A stretch of DNA of 64,000 bases from Hirudo medicinalis (Eukaryota > Annelida > Clitellata > Hirudinida > Hirudinidae), in the NCBI GenBank assembly GCA_011800805.1, contig MPNW01000159.1:1-64000 (forward strand), given 5' to 3'. A model generated the notes under the pieces. That model was not told the DNA's origin and ran no database searches. It saw nothing but the letters and a program-made list of their open reading frames with translations. The position numbers were made by a program, and so were the translations under genes. Position 1 is the stretch's first letter, and every line of letters begins with the position of its first letter. Below, one piece after another: positions 36,780 through 51,344 of the stretch.

Positions 36780-39700
36780 CTCACTTGTTGGGCTGAAGTG
36801 GCAAGGACAAGGTCAGGAGTGAAAAGCAGGACTCTCTGCATGCCATCAAGGAAGGACACCCAGTACAACTTGGAGTTTGCTTGGGGGGCAAAATCTCCAA
36901 TGCCATCCTGGTGATGATGATTATGATGGTTATTATTATGATAACTAAAAGATTGTTATTAAATTTGGTAACTATCATTAAGAGATTATTATTATGTTAA
37001 TTAATATTATTTCATGTTAATCTATCTACAAACTAGCAAAATAATAATGAATATAAATAAGTAAGTGAATTGTTATTTTAATTCAAAATAATAAATACCA
37101 AAAAACTTGTTAACAATAAATATGATTCAGTAATGATTGCAAATAGTCGTGCTAACGACGACATTAACTACAACAACGTCCACCTTGATGAGCTCGTCGG
37201 ACACATTCTTCTTGTCGCCGCACGACCATATCAACTCCCTCTTGTCGAGCGGGTTCTGCCAGGTGTAGAGGATGGAACTCTGCGGAGGAAGGTCCAGGGA
37301 GGTGTCCAAGGACTCCCTAGAAGTGGAACAAATCATGAGCCCATTCTTTTGCTTGAATGGTTTTTTCATGCATTAATTCAACCATTCGATCGCACGTTTT
37401 CCGCATTTGCACAGGTTGGCACGAGAGCAAGTCATTGAAATTGCATTTGCAACGTTATGTTAACAAAAAATACTTTTATTTTTAATAAAGCTACAATATG
37501 AAATTTAATAAAATATCAGAACAAAGGACTAACCTTGAGATCTTAACAAACTACTATTCAACAATTTCCAAAACCATGAAACTCACACCACCACATCACC
37601 ACAATACACATCATCATCAGCCATCATCACTGTCGCCACCATCATCATTACCGTGGGTATAATTTATGCAAGACTGACTTCTGCTTGTATTGGACCGTGA
37701 AGTCCGTGTGGTTGACCAGCAGAACGGAGGCGAATCCGTTGAAGTACTGCTGGAAGGTGACCGTGGTCGCTCCCTCGGTCCTCTGGCACACCACGTTCAC
37801 GCCACCATACTTTCAGAGGAAAGGTGTTAATAATTAGTTGATAATTAATTGATTAAGTATTAATATATTCATCGATTAACGTTTACTTTTAAGACAATCA
37901 AAAGGTAATTATTAATGTGCAAAAATAATTTCAGAATTGATTTGGAAATGTAGAATTACAAATGAAAACCATAAACTGTAACACGTAAACTATTCGAGAC
38001 TTAGGTAATCAAATATTATTATTGTTATTAATATTTATCATATTATTATTATTATTGTTATTACTATTATTATTGTTATTACCATTATTATTATTATTGT
38101 TATTATTATTGTTATTATGACATCAAATTATTCCAAATTAAAGTAACACAACAACAACTTAATTAAAACAAATTAATCAATGCAGATGTAATAAATTAAA
38201 AAAAGTTAAGATGATGACAACAACGATGATGCTGATGATGATGACGATGGTAAGGACTTACATCATGGTACAGCTTCAACAGGGTTGTATGTTCCTCCGT
38301 TATGTCGAAGGGCTGGGTCTCGAGGGCAGAGTTCTTGATGCAGGCGACCAACAGCTTCTTGGCGCCCGTCTGCAGCGGCCAGTAGGGGACGCACTCGCCC
38401 GGCTTTATTTCCGTCCAGTCGGAGTTCGGCAAGTGCTCTTTGAACCTCACCGTGAACTGCAACGTTTTACGACCGGGTATTACGGTATTCGCCACATTAC
38501 ATTTTAAATGACAAATACATTCAAACCAATTTTAGATTTAATGAAATAAAAAATGAAGTGTGATTCTGACAGCATCAATGGGTGGTCGATTGGATCACAT
38601 TAATAACATTTTCCATGGGAATTAATTTCGATAAACGAGCACAAAATGGACGAACATTGGCCTGGTTGATGACCATGTAGAATGGCGTGAAGGTGACAAT
38701 CTTCGTGAGCCCGTTGCTTGCGAGGGTGATTTTCACTCCGATCTATTTTTAGAACAAAATAATTTTCTGGTCATCAATATTCAAGGAAAGATCATGAAAT
38801 GACATTCACAACAAATCTAACAACTTGTCAATTTTTTTGAGATCAATCAATATTAATTATACAATATTTTTTATAATAATAAACAAGCTGGGCTTATAAA
38901 TTAACATCTTTATTTCAGCAAAAACTTAAAACTGATGTGAATGTTTCAACTAGGTTCCATTCTATTCACAGCTATGAAGAAAGCCTACAGTGATATTGTT
39001 ATGAATGGAAATACACAAGTAATACAACATACAATGACATACAATAATGCACAATAATTAATATCTCAAACTATATTCTTTAATAAACCAATTTTTTTAC
39101 AGCCACCCTATTGAGATGTGGATATTTCAAATAACATGCTGTCTATGGGATCGATATCAAGTATTGATAACGTATTGATACTAATTTATCCAATTCATGA
39201 TAACTTATTCCAACAGTTTTCTAATCACAATTATTAAAAAAAAATAATAAATTTTATTAAAAATTGTATTCTTCATCGAATCAGAACGTAGCTCAATTAC
39301 AACATCAAGCTGGGGTTCGATAGAAATCAACATTTAATAGCCAAAGTCACACGATCGGAGGTACAAAGTAGCTAATTGTAATTCACAATCATGATTGGTC
39401 AATTTTTGACGAGTCAAATCAGTTTAAAACTAAATGGATCTCGCAAGCAAATCTAAGGAGAAGCTACAAAATCAGACTCCAGCAACTTACAAGTGATTTC
39501 GGATTATCCTTTGAAGACTTCTAAAGACACATTAACATAAACAACACTCATTAGCATAATCTATGCAAATGTACTAATTGCTATTCATCACCCCAACATA
39601 TAATCCATATAGGGAATGAAAACTTTGCAACTTGTAACGTAATCAGAGGTGATTTTCACCACCCATGTGATGCATTGCAAATGTTGCCGACGTGTGCAAG

Positions 39701-42700
39701 AAAATAAATCAACTTGCAAGTAATCATCACATCACTATGATCCACAGTAAAGAAATCATCATGGCATCCCACTCTCACTCATCATCATAATCAGGACTAA
39801 TTATCATCATCATCACCACCACAAGCACTAATCATCATCATCATCATCATCATCATCACCCAATTAAAGGTCCAACTCACAGTAGAAGGGTGTGATTTAC
39901 TCTTACACTCCACAGTTCCAAGACTACCAGCAGTGTCCAGGGAGAACTTTTCTGACCAATCAGAATCACTGACCTTGAGTGCCACCTGACGAATTATTAA
40001 GTTTTTTCGCTATTATAATAATGTAATAATTACTTATTATAACAGTATAATTATTAGTTATCAATAAATAACAATTAACACAGCAAAAGAAGCGACAGTG
40101 TGCGGCAATAAAATATTTTGAGAACATCATTGAAGAAAGAAGAGACTTGGTGCCTCGAGAACATTTCTTCAACTTAAACTTCCAAACCAATGATGAATTC
40201 AATTAATCCACTCAGAAGTTGAGACAGCAAAAATAAAATATTCGAAGAGCGATGATCGGAATTTGCGTCGAAAAGATCCAAAAATAAAACCGAAAAGGAA
40301 AGATACTGTTTCCAACTAAAGGAGTTTGGCACCGCTTGTGAAAGCATTTTGAAAACAATTAATTAACTTAATGAACTAAATAACTAAAAATACAAATAAA
40401 AATATCAAAATGTCCCAAAAGTAGAAAATGTTTAAAAGAAGCCATTTAAGTGAACTCGTGTTTGAAAGTTCTAAAAATCCAGAAGTTTTAAATTTTTGGA
40501 GGCAAAAAAACAAAGAAATTAAAAGGGAGCTGCAAATGAGTGACAACAACTGAGAAAACAACCCCACTAAAAGAGGACAACAACAACTACAACAGCATTA
40601 AGTACTGCGACAAACTCCAGAAAGCAAACATTCCAGAACGCAACAGAACATTCCAGAGCGTGACAGAACCCGACCGCAACAACACATCCGCACTGAAAAT
40701 CCCGAAACAAAAACTGCACCTTGGAACTGAAAATCCGATAAAACCACAAAACAAAACAAAATACGGACAAAAGTGTCGGGTGAGGTTCAACTGAAGTCCA
40801 GGCTTTCGAATCCTCGCTCTGCACTCACTTTGACCTTCTTCGACATGCCCGACGACTTGTCGGGAGAAGATTTATGAGGTCGAGCGAGGGTCGACCTCTT
40901 TCTTTTGCTCTTCGAGATCATCTGGTCTTCCTGTCCGAGGGACTGGGGCAGGGAATCGAGAGATCCGGTATTGAGGGAGAGGACGCTGTCGGGGGTGGTC
41001 GAACCCTCTGCGCCTTCCAGGGAGGCACCGACAACGGTCGCCCTAGCTTTTCTGTCCCGACTTCTCTTAAGCTTTGCAGGTTCATATGGTGATATGGGCA
41101 GATTTTTTAATAAATAAGTTCAGTCACAGGTTATCAATACTTGTGATGGCAACAAAGCTTTTGATTGGTTCACAATCACAATGAGAACAACACGAAATTC
41201 ACATCACTGAAAAAGAGCAGAATTAGAGAAAATGAAAGATTAGTGGGCAAAACAAGAGATTGTTTGAAAAAGAAATCACAATTGAATTATATCTTTTAAT
41301 GAAGGATGCATTTTCACAGCTGTAATGAATGCTTTAATGAATGAAGTAGTGAATGCACTAATGCATGCAGTTAATAATGCACTAATGAATACTTTAGTGA
41401 ATGCAATGTCATTGAAATGATTTTGATGTTTACGTGCCATTCCTTTCATTCTAGGTGAACAAAATGAAAATCAGTGAATCAGTGAATTCAATCAGAGAAT
41501 CTTGTGAGGAATGATCCCCGAGATCATGCAATGCAACTGCATTTCAAATTGGAAACTTTGCTTTTACTTTCACAGTTTCAGAGTGACTTGATCACATTTA
41601 TTTTAATTTATCCAGATAATCTATTATTATTTATTCAAATAATTACTCTCAAGGAATCCTAGTTAAACATGTTTTCTGATTAAACACTCATTAGTCTTGC
41701 TTTCAAATCCTGTGTTTGTGCCTTGTTAACTTCATTATGCATGCTCACAATGCAATTGACATGCTAACTCATAAATAATCTCTTCAAATTTACACTAACT
41801 AAGTAATTAATGGCTAATAAAACATAATTTGAATTCTTAAGCTACAATAAGCAAATAATTAATAATCATGAATATGTTAACGAGTTTAATCGACCCTACC
41901 TTGGCGACGGAAGATCCGGAGGATCTCTTTAGGAGGATGAAGACGACCTCCTTGAAGTTGCTCGGATGTTCGACCACGTAGTCGTCCGACGCCTGGAAAG
42001 GTTTAAAAGTGGAATGCCATTCGAAATTGAAATTTTTAATTAGGAAAGAAGAACATTCTGAAAATCTTTGCAATCAATAAAATTGTAAGTGATTGAATTT
42101 ATGGATAATCATGAACAAACTTTGAGCGTAACTAATGAATGTGGATAATCATAACAAACCCTGTAAATGAGATTTTGTCCTGTCAGGTTGATCATCCAGT
42201 AAGGGCAATACAAGGACATTTGGAGGTGACCTGCGGACGTGTCGCTGTGGACGCCGAGGTCCTTAAAAATCAAAAGAAGCAATCAGTGGTTGAGTTTCTT
42301 TTGTATAATTCGATCGACAACACTCCAATACCTCTGAATTGTATTTCCATCGTAACAAGTTTAAGATAATAATCCTAAATTACATTAAGCTCCAACTACT
42401 CGTAAATAAGAAACATTACTTGTATTAGATATTACTATTATAATTATTAACATATTATTGCAGCCACTAACAAGCGTGACCCGCTTGTTGTTGTCCATCG
42501 TCTCAAACGTCCAAACGCTGAGAACGGATTTCTTTGCTTCTATAACTTGGCTCGAGGTCCAATCTTTGTGCTGGTAGGTGAACTGAAAGTTGGATAAAAC
42601 AGAATTTAAATTATCATTAAATAATCATTAAAATGCAATTTAATTAATATATTTCAAATATCATATTTTGAAAAATAGTGACTGATCATTACAAATTTAT

Positions 42701-45700
42701 TATGAAGCCATAAATAAATGAATAACAAGCATATACAAAAACATGATTTGCCTAAAGTTAAATTAGATTTCACACAAATATTAATAATAAAAAATATGAC
42801 ATAATTAATAATAATATTAACAAACATATAACAAATACCTGTAATAATAACAACAAAGTATGATTAACATGTAAAATACCCAAATGATAATGAAAACATC
42901 AACAAAATGAAACCCACAAATATGGACAGAGAGGATTCCCCAGGCTGCACGGAGGTCAGTTGGATGTGGTGACCTGGTTCAACTTTGACACCCTCTTCTG
43001 GACCCTGGTGTAATTTAATTGTTTTAATGTATTTGTTACTACATTAATTTTCTTTCAGTATTTCTTTATTTTTAGAAATATACAACAAAATGTGTATTGA
43101 TTATATTGACAAGAGCACGACCAGTGACAAGCAGAGTATTTGATGCAATCACTCAGAATGCCGACAAAACCACTTATTGCGTCGATCACTTGATCGAGTA
43201 CCTTTTAAGCTCATGTTAATTGAATAAATAACAATTATAACATGTGACAAACTTTAAAATGATAAGAACATCGGACATCGCCACATCAAATCACATCGAA
43301 AGATGTCCCACCTTGGTCTTACAGAGTATGGGGACTGGCAAAAGGTTCTTGAAGGTCACGGAGGGCATGAGGATGACGTTGTAAGTCCTCACGGTCTTTT
43401 CGTCCGTGAACTCGTGCCAAATCATGTCCTGCTCCACTTTCACCTGCAAAAACACATCAAAGAACATTCTTGTATCCATGGCAGCAGGTGCTCCATCAGA
43501 ATGGGAACAGTGAACCAATCAAGAATTTCAAATCATTGTCATCATATTCTTACACGACCACAAACATTCACATAATTACATATGACGAATTTCAAAACAT
43601 TCCAATGTGTTTGCAGTCTGAATGTTATAATTATGAAACATTTACAGGTTTCATAATGTAACTCACAGCCATGAAAATACTCTGCTTGTCGCTGGTCGTG
43701 CTCTTGCACTCGAAAAACTTTGCCTCTGCCAGATTGGAAGGACTCTGCCAGGAGAAAGGGTGCATGCACTGGACGTACCTAGAAGATGAATGAAAAATAA
43801 CCAATAAGTCTTAATCTAAAAATAATTATTAATTTTTTATGAACAACTAGTATTTTATAATTATTTCACTTTAATAACTAAAAAGTATTTTCTGCATATA
43901 CTTTTATAAATTTGTTTGTACTGCATCCTTTAAGTGCAACAAAAATAAAACATTTGTCGAGATTTAATTAAAAAAATAAGCTTTCAATTGCTGCCTACTT
44001 CTCATCAGAGGGCTTGAAGAAAAGCATGTAGGGGGGTGTGGACGCCACCTCGCAGGGAAGGTTGATGGACTCCCCCGGTCCAACTGAGCCGCAACCACCT
44101 GTGACCTCTTCTGCCAATTTGTAGAAGATGTCCATGTTCAACGGCAGTTTGTTTGTCACCTGCAAAAGATTGTCGGTGATCACTTGAAAGAAAGAAATTA
44201 TTATATCTGGAGATGGATTGACCAAAATAAGCAAAAATTATGATGCCTTCTTGTAGATGTATTTATGCAATCAGCCAATCAATCAATCAATCAATCAATC
44301 AGCCAGTGAACGAACCTTGAGAACTGATCTGAGGATGATAATCCTGCATCCGTAGGAGATTTTCGTGTGCGCGACAACCTGTAGTGGATTGCCAGCACCT
44401 GTTGTCTGAGCGATGCTGAATGCCCTCTTCTCACCTCTCATGGCTCGGACGTCACGAGAGACACCATAGTCATTGAACTGTGAAGAGCGGTCAAGCATTG
44501 AAATGGGTTATCGAGCCACAATAGCCAAACAAGGGTAACCATATGACTTCCAAATACAATGACAACAACAATAGTGGAAAACATTATCACAACGACAACA
44601 ACCTGCACCGAGAACTTCTTGACGTTTTCCTCGACAACCTTCCCGTAAATGTTGTCGAAGGAGATGCACATCTTGTTTCCAGGGGCAGGCGACTGGACCA
44701 CGGTACCGTCCACGGAGGTGCCCGTCGTCAAGGCGATGTTGTCCTGGAACTCCGCACTCTCGCCTGACTTGAGAGGGAGGGAGTTGGTGCCCTCTGAAGA
44801 CTGCTTCTTCATGCACTGATTATTAATGAGTGATTAATGGATATGTTAATGAAGTGAAATACTTTCTCCTGCATCAGTAATTCATAAACAATGCAGTGCT
44901 TAGTAACAACAGGCGTTAATATTCCAATTAATAATAATAATTAATGCTTTAATTATTTCTATTATAACAATTACAAATAATGATTACAAACAATGATTAC
45001 AAATAATGATTACAAACAATGATTACAAATAATGATTACAAACAATGATTACAAATAATGATTACAAACAATGATTACAAATAATGATTACAAACAATGA
45101 TTACAAATAATGATTACAAATAATGATTACAGCGGCAACAGACCTTGAAGAACTCGTCGTACTTGATGGTGACCAGTGTGCCACTTTCATTCCTCACCGT
45201 GTACGGAGCGAGGGCCTCTTCAGAAATCGTCGGCATTTCGACCAACGAGTAGGCGTCCGAGAACGACTGCAAATAAATTTGCTTAATTAAACATTAATTA
45301 ATTAATTAGTTAATAAACATTAACACTATTTAACAAATACTGAAATACAAATACAAATACAATTTTTTAAATCACATCAAAAATGGCATTCCACGACATT
45401 CTTGAGACGAACTAAAAATCAAGTCGGTCGGCTCGAAAGTGCCAAACTCACGTGACTCAGGTTGTTGAGAACGTCGAGGAGACTTTTTGTGACGGTGACT
45501 TGCATGACGTCGCCGGAAACAATGGAGATGGAGGACTTGGCAGGAGGAGGAACGGGGATTCCGTCGACGTCGTCCTCTTCACTTGCGGTCGTCGAATCGT
45601 TCTGCTGCAGCTGCAGGATAAATTGTTGTCGATGTAAATTTGTATCTTACGTTATCTTTACATTTTTGTGCGATCATATTTTTTATGTTGCATTCCCATA

Positions 45701-46206
45701 TTAAGAATTTATTGTGGCAATCATTACAAATTTTGTTTCGTTTACCGAGACCGAGATGCTCCAAGGTTGGTGTCTGCTTTCCACCTCGACAGGCTCGATG
45801 ATTGGTTCCCAGGCTGCCATCTTCTCGTTGTAATAGGCAGATTCGACAGTTATGTCGCACGACGTGTGGAGCTAACAAATAAGGAATAAGTCACAATGCA
45901 GTTGCAGTTATCAAAATTTGTCATTATTAAATCGTCAAAACAATTTTATGTTAAATTATTATAAATAATACCTAAGTAATTATCAGAAAAGTCGCATTAA
46001 TTATAAAATGTAAGCATATTGTAAATTAGTCACATGAATTATAAATTATAAACAGAAAAAGCAATGTTCACCTTGGTGGACCAATTTTTAACTTCAAAGT
46101 TGTTGACGTAAATCTCCGTGACGATCAACGGTTGCAGCCTCTTGCCATATCCACCGAGCAGGGTCACACCAATCCTACTTGACGACAGGAGCAACTGATT
46201 GATGGA

Positions 46207-46253
<47 letters not shown>

Positions 46254-49200
46254 TGATGATGATAATAATGTGATATAACATTAATGAAACAAATTATGTT
46301 GTTGATAACTTAGTAATAACTCAGGTTTCATTTAAAAGAAATCCAGCACAGACAAACAAAATGTTTGAATGTAATTTTATTGCAATTAAAAATGTCATCA
46401 AGTAAGCTGCAACTAAGCACAACCATGTACAACCAATTCTAACGAGAAATTTAAGGCACAGATCTTTAAATCTTTGATTAGAAATGAGACCTTATCAATT
46501 ATTATTTATAATTATTTATTAGATAAAATAATATTGGTTATCATAATAATAATAGTTAGTAATATCAATAACAGGTAGTAATAGTTATTGTATTAGTAAT
46601 CACTCACCTGTTCTCCTCTACCACTTTCAACACCTTGATAATCTTCTGCACAGAGAGCAGACGCATCAACTGCTCGAGCAAGAAATACAAAACAAAATTA
46701 TGAAAACAAGGATGTTGATCTGTTATGAGTTAATAATTCATTCACATATTTAACTAATTTAATTGTCAAATCTTTGACAACCTTTCAACAGTGAATCAAC
46801 GTTGTTGCCGTTGGTTGATTTGAGGAACCAATAGTTGCACTGATCCAACTTCTTGATGTTCCAAAGTTCCTTCGGGATCTTGTTCAGGATGTCTTCCACT
46901 GTCTCCACCTGAGGATCGAGTTCGTGGTGACATCATCGATGGTGAAATGTTATGGTGACGTAAATATCAGTTACGGTGATTATTACAATGATGTAAGTAT
47001 CATTGATGGTGATTGTTACGATGGCATAAATATCACTGATGGCGATTGTTATGATGACAAAGCTACTGATAATGGTTATAAAGATCCAAATAAACATGAT
47101 CTCATCGTAATAATCGCCATTACTACTAACTTCATCAACATCATCACAGTCACATCCCAACATACCTTCGGTTTGGAAAGTGGTGCCAAAGTAGAAGTGA
47201 TAATTCTGATGGAAGAAGCCGACACGAGAAGGTCCACGTCGGTGATCGACACGGCAATGTGCGGGTTCTTGCCATAGGGGGCACAGCTCTGGAGCTCTAG
47301 GGTCACGGGGCTTAGAATCTGTTTCATGTCATTATTAGGCTGGTCAGAACAAGAACAATAGTGAGTATGCAGTGGTTAACAGAGTTTAATACTTATTGAT
47401 CATGAGTCACAGAGTACTTAACATAGTTTTGTACTTATTAATAGTTATAATATCACATTACTATTTGTATTTAATTAACATCTTAAACACTTTGAGAGGA
47501 GTACCAATTAATCCAATATTTTAATAAATTAATCTAAATTCAATGCTCACATGAGACTTGGTAGTCTCAGGACTTGAGTAGACACATGAGAATATGGAGA
47601 GGTCCTTCAGTGACCCCTTCATGGTCTGCAGGGCTGGTGATCCCCTCATCAGGAAATCTAACTCCATCTGTGAATAAAACTTTTCGAGGTCTCTTCATGA
47701 ATTAGTTGTGTCGCGAGCAACCATTTAAATTTTTAAAAATGTTGATCATAAATAATAACATAATATTATAATATAAATAAATTATTTTACCTACCAACTC
47801 CAGCCTAATAACATAATATATTTTTATACATAAATTCTTTTACCTAACAAATGCAGCCCTATTTAAGATACCCATTCAAACAATTAGAAAAAGAAAGAAA
47901 GAACCAAATCAGACCTGCAACCAGAGGGCGTTGGTGTTTGGATTCATGGGGTCCTCGACCATCACGACATTTGACCTTTTCATCACAAACAGGACCTTCA
48001 TCTCTGATTGGTCGACGCCAGGAGATGATTGGCTGACCACAGAAGTCGAAGAAGTGGCTGCGGTTGCTCCTGAATTTGATTCGTTGTTGATCAGGAATTA
48101 AGCAAGGAATATTTTAATTTTATTAGCTATTTTATTAACTTGTGAAACTGAAATTTAATAACACATAATCTACATAATAATAATCTAACATAATCTACAT
48201 AATAATAATCTAACATAATCTACATAATAATAATCTAACATAATCTACATAATAATAATCTAACATAATCTACTTCATAGAAACAATAAACATTTAATAT
48301 TCCAAGAAACCTTAACTTGACCTCAACAAATGATATTGGTGATGATGATTGTGGAGATCATCATATGAACATTAGCTAACCTTCCTTCTTGACCTGAACA
48401 TGGCTGACCTCTTTTGCAGCCTCCTTATTGGCTGTTTGCGGCAAGGTGCTCTGCAGGTAAAAGTCGGACAACTCGAGGATGAATTCGAGGCACAGCACGA
48501 CTTCCAGGTGATCCAACTTCATGTCCACTGGAAAGAAATCAAGTCAAGGGTTAGATTGCAATAACTAATTAATTTCAATATTTAGGTTAATTTAAATATT
48601 ATCAACAAAATAAACTTAGCATCATTATGGTCTCCATTGAATGCCAATATGCAGGAATTAGCAGACGACCCAAAAACATTATTATGACATCACAACTTAA
48701 TGAACTTCCAAGCAATGAAAGACTTATTTGCACTTGAAAGTTATCAAACAAAACATCACCTGATTTGTTGCTTTTGCTGTCCTGCTCGTACATCAGCTGC
48801 ATCATCTTCACCCCTTTGCTACTGCTGGGGTTGGCATGGGTGAACATCCTTTATGAATATTCAGGCAGACAATTAAAATATTCATAATTTCAATAATCTC
48901 AATATTTTCAATAGCAACCCCTCATGAAATAATCCATTAGGCAGATTACAGATGATTAGATTCTAATTTAAATAGCAATCATTACTAAGTAATATGATAA
49001 TTTACCAGGTTGCCACAAATTAACATAATTAACAAGGTGACTCCACCTGATCAATGACCACCATCAACGCACCTTGTAATTCCAGCAGTGTTTTCCAATC
49101 GAGCGTCGCATATTTGGAAGAGCGTCAGAGACAAGTCGGCAACGACGGAGGCGTCGGACTTGATGTCGCAAACCAACGACAACATTTTCAACTCCACGAA

Positions 49201-51304
49201 TGCCAGGTGGTTTTTCTCCGTCTTGGTGACGGCGTCGGGCGTCACCGGCGACAAGAGGCTCGCACCGGGTTCTCCGCCGACGATCTGAAGGGTCGGGCGA
49301 CAACGTTATTAACGGTAACTCGCTCGACAACATTTTCTTTACGATAAAATATTTAATGAAATTAATCGTTCTTTGCTAAGAGCGTCACTTGCAATGCATT
49401 ATCGGGTAATAATGTTTAATTTATAAACAGTGATGAAGTGTTGGTAACCAGCAGTAACCAGTTACTAATTGGTAACAAATAAACAAATGCACCTCATCTT
49501 TCAATCCTCCCATGTAGAGTTTCACAAGGATGCATTCCACGTCGAACTTTGCCTTCAGGGTCGAACGGAGGTCGTCTCCTGCTCCTTCCGACTTCACTTC
49601 GTCGGTCGACGTGCCGACCTGCCGTTGAGGAATGTTCAGCGTCGTCGAGGATTTTGTTGACACGGCAACAGATGAGTGCGACTGAATTTTGGCTGGTGGC
49701 AAAAAAATAGGCACAAGTTGTTGTTATTATGTGTTGCCTCGATCCAGTGAGAGTGAGGGAGATAGTAATTTAAATAAAAGTGCTGCTATTTCTACATAAT
49801 TATTTTCAATTGTAATATATTAATTAATAGTGGTTAACAACAGTAATAATTTGTAATTAAGTGACTTTTAATATGCCGGGAACACAAAAAACCAATGAAG
49901 TGATAAATAATAAAAACAAGACATCAAAAACAAAGACATCGATGACTGTATTGACCTGGTTGCTTCACAGCTGCAACATCAGTGCCTCCATCAGCAAGGT
50001 TTTCTGACAAGATGAGGAGTACTGTCCTCAAGTCTCCCTGATCAACTGATATCTGAAGAATTCACGATTCACAAATCTACTTTAAGGTCTTAGTTTCAAT
50101 TACTCTTAATTTACTAAAAAAAAAAAGCTTACATGAATATTCTTTACAAGTTCGTAAATTTATGTTGCAACAACGATCAATAAAAACTTATTTCCTTATC
50201 CTTATTTAAGACCATTAAACCAACGCACTGACTAAGAACATGAAAAACTCAAACAATCAACATCCTCAGGCATTCCCATCATGCAACCACATTGGCAACA
50301 CAATGATCAATTAACATCATATTTGTGCAATTAAAAATTAAATGAATCACAATTGATTCATTTAGACAATAATAATGATCATTGCTTCTGGCTAATCTCC
50401 ACTGACAGCAAACTTCTGAAGTTTTCCATTGATTTCCACGTCGGGCACTCCGTGGTACCAGGAGGCGGAGAGGTTCCTGGTGATGGAGATGACCAGGTTC
50501 ACGGGCTCCATGACCAGGTTCTCCGATCTCAGAACTTCCTTCACAATTGAGGCTCTGAATCCATGAAGGAAATGATTGCGATTATGATCACAAGATGGTT
50601 GTTGTGCCATTGTATAATAATTTGTTAAGAAAGCCAATAATCATCACCATCTCCAACAACAACATCAACCCAAAGTAGTTAGTTACCCTTATCATCATCA
50701 TCAGTAAAATGACAAACGATTGCTGGTGAATGAATCAACCACCAAAGTCATCAACTCACCTGAACAGCTTGACGCTCGACAGCTGTACGGTCATGGCATC
50801 GAGCATGGCCGGGAGACCCGACTTATCTTTGGCAGGGAGGACTCGGAAAGAATTTTGAACCTTCAGGAGACCAAGGTCCACCACCAGACACTGGTGTGAC
50901 TTCCGGTTTCGGGGCACGATCACTACAGGGGCCTTTATCTCCACATCAAGTCTGAAAGTCAATTTACGTTACTTAACTGGAAATAAACATTTTAAGTGAG
51001 GTGTTTTTCATCTGTGTTCTATGAATACATTCACAACATTAATGTTTAGTAATGTATTTATAAATTCATAACATTGTATAATGCAATGTATTTATGCATT
51101 CATAACTGTATATTGCAATGTATTTATGCATTCGTAACACTGCATATTGTCCACCTACCCAACACGTGTGGCCTTCTGTGAGAGGTCCTGAGCTGCGGCT
51201 GCTGCCTTCTCCTTGGCGGCCGATCCTGCCTCCACGATGCTCGCCTTGGCTTGATCAAACTGGTTCAGGAAGCGCTATAAGTGACATTAGGACCTCATTT
51301 AATA

Positions 51305-51344
<40 letters not shown>

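Noticed and set aside
38644..38668. GC splice donor in VPS13
   Set aside because: A GTTCGT donor twelve bases further on keeps frame and fits the conserved sequence across the junction.
44970..45131. CRISPR-like array
   Set aside because: Units are contiguous without unique spacers, and the context is an intron of an animal gene.
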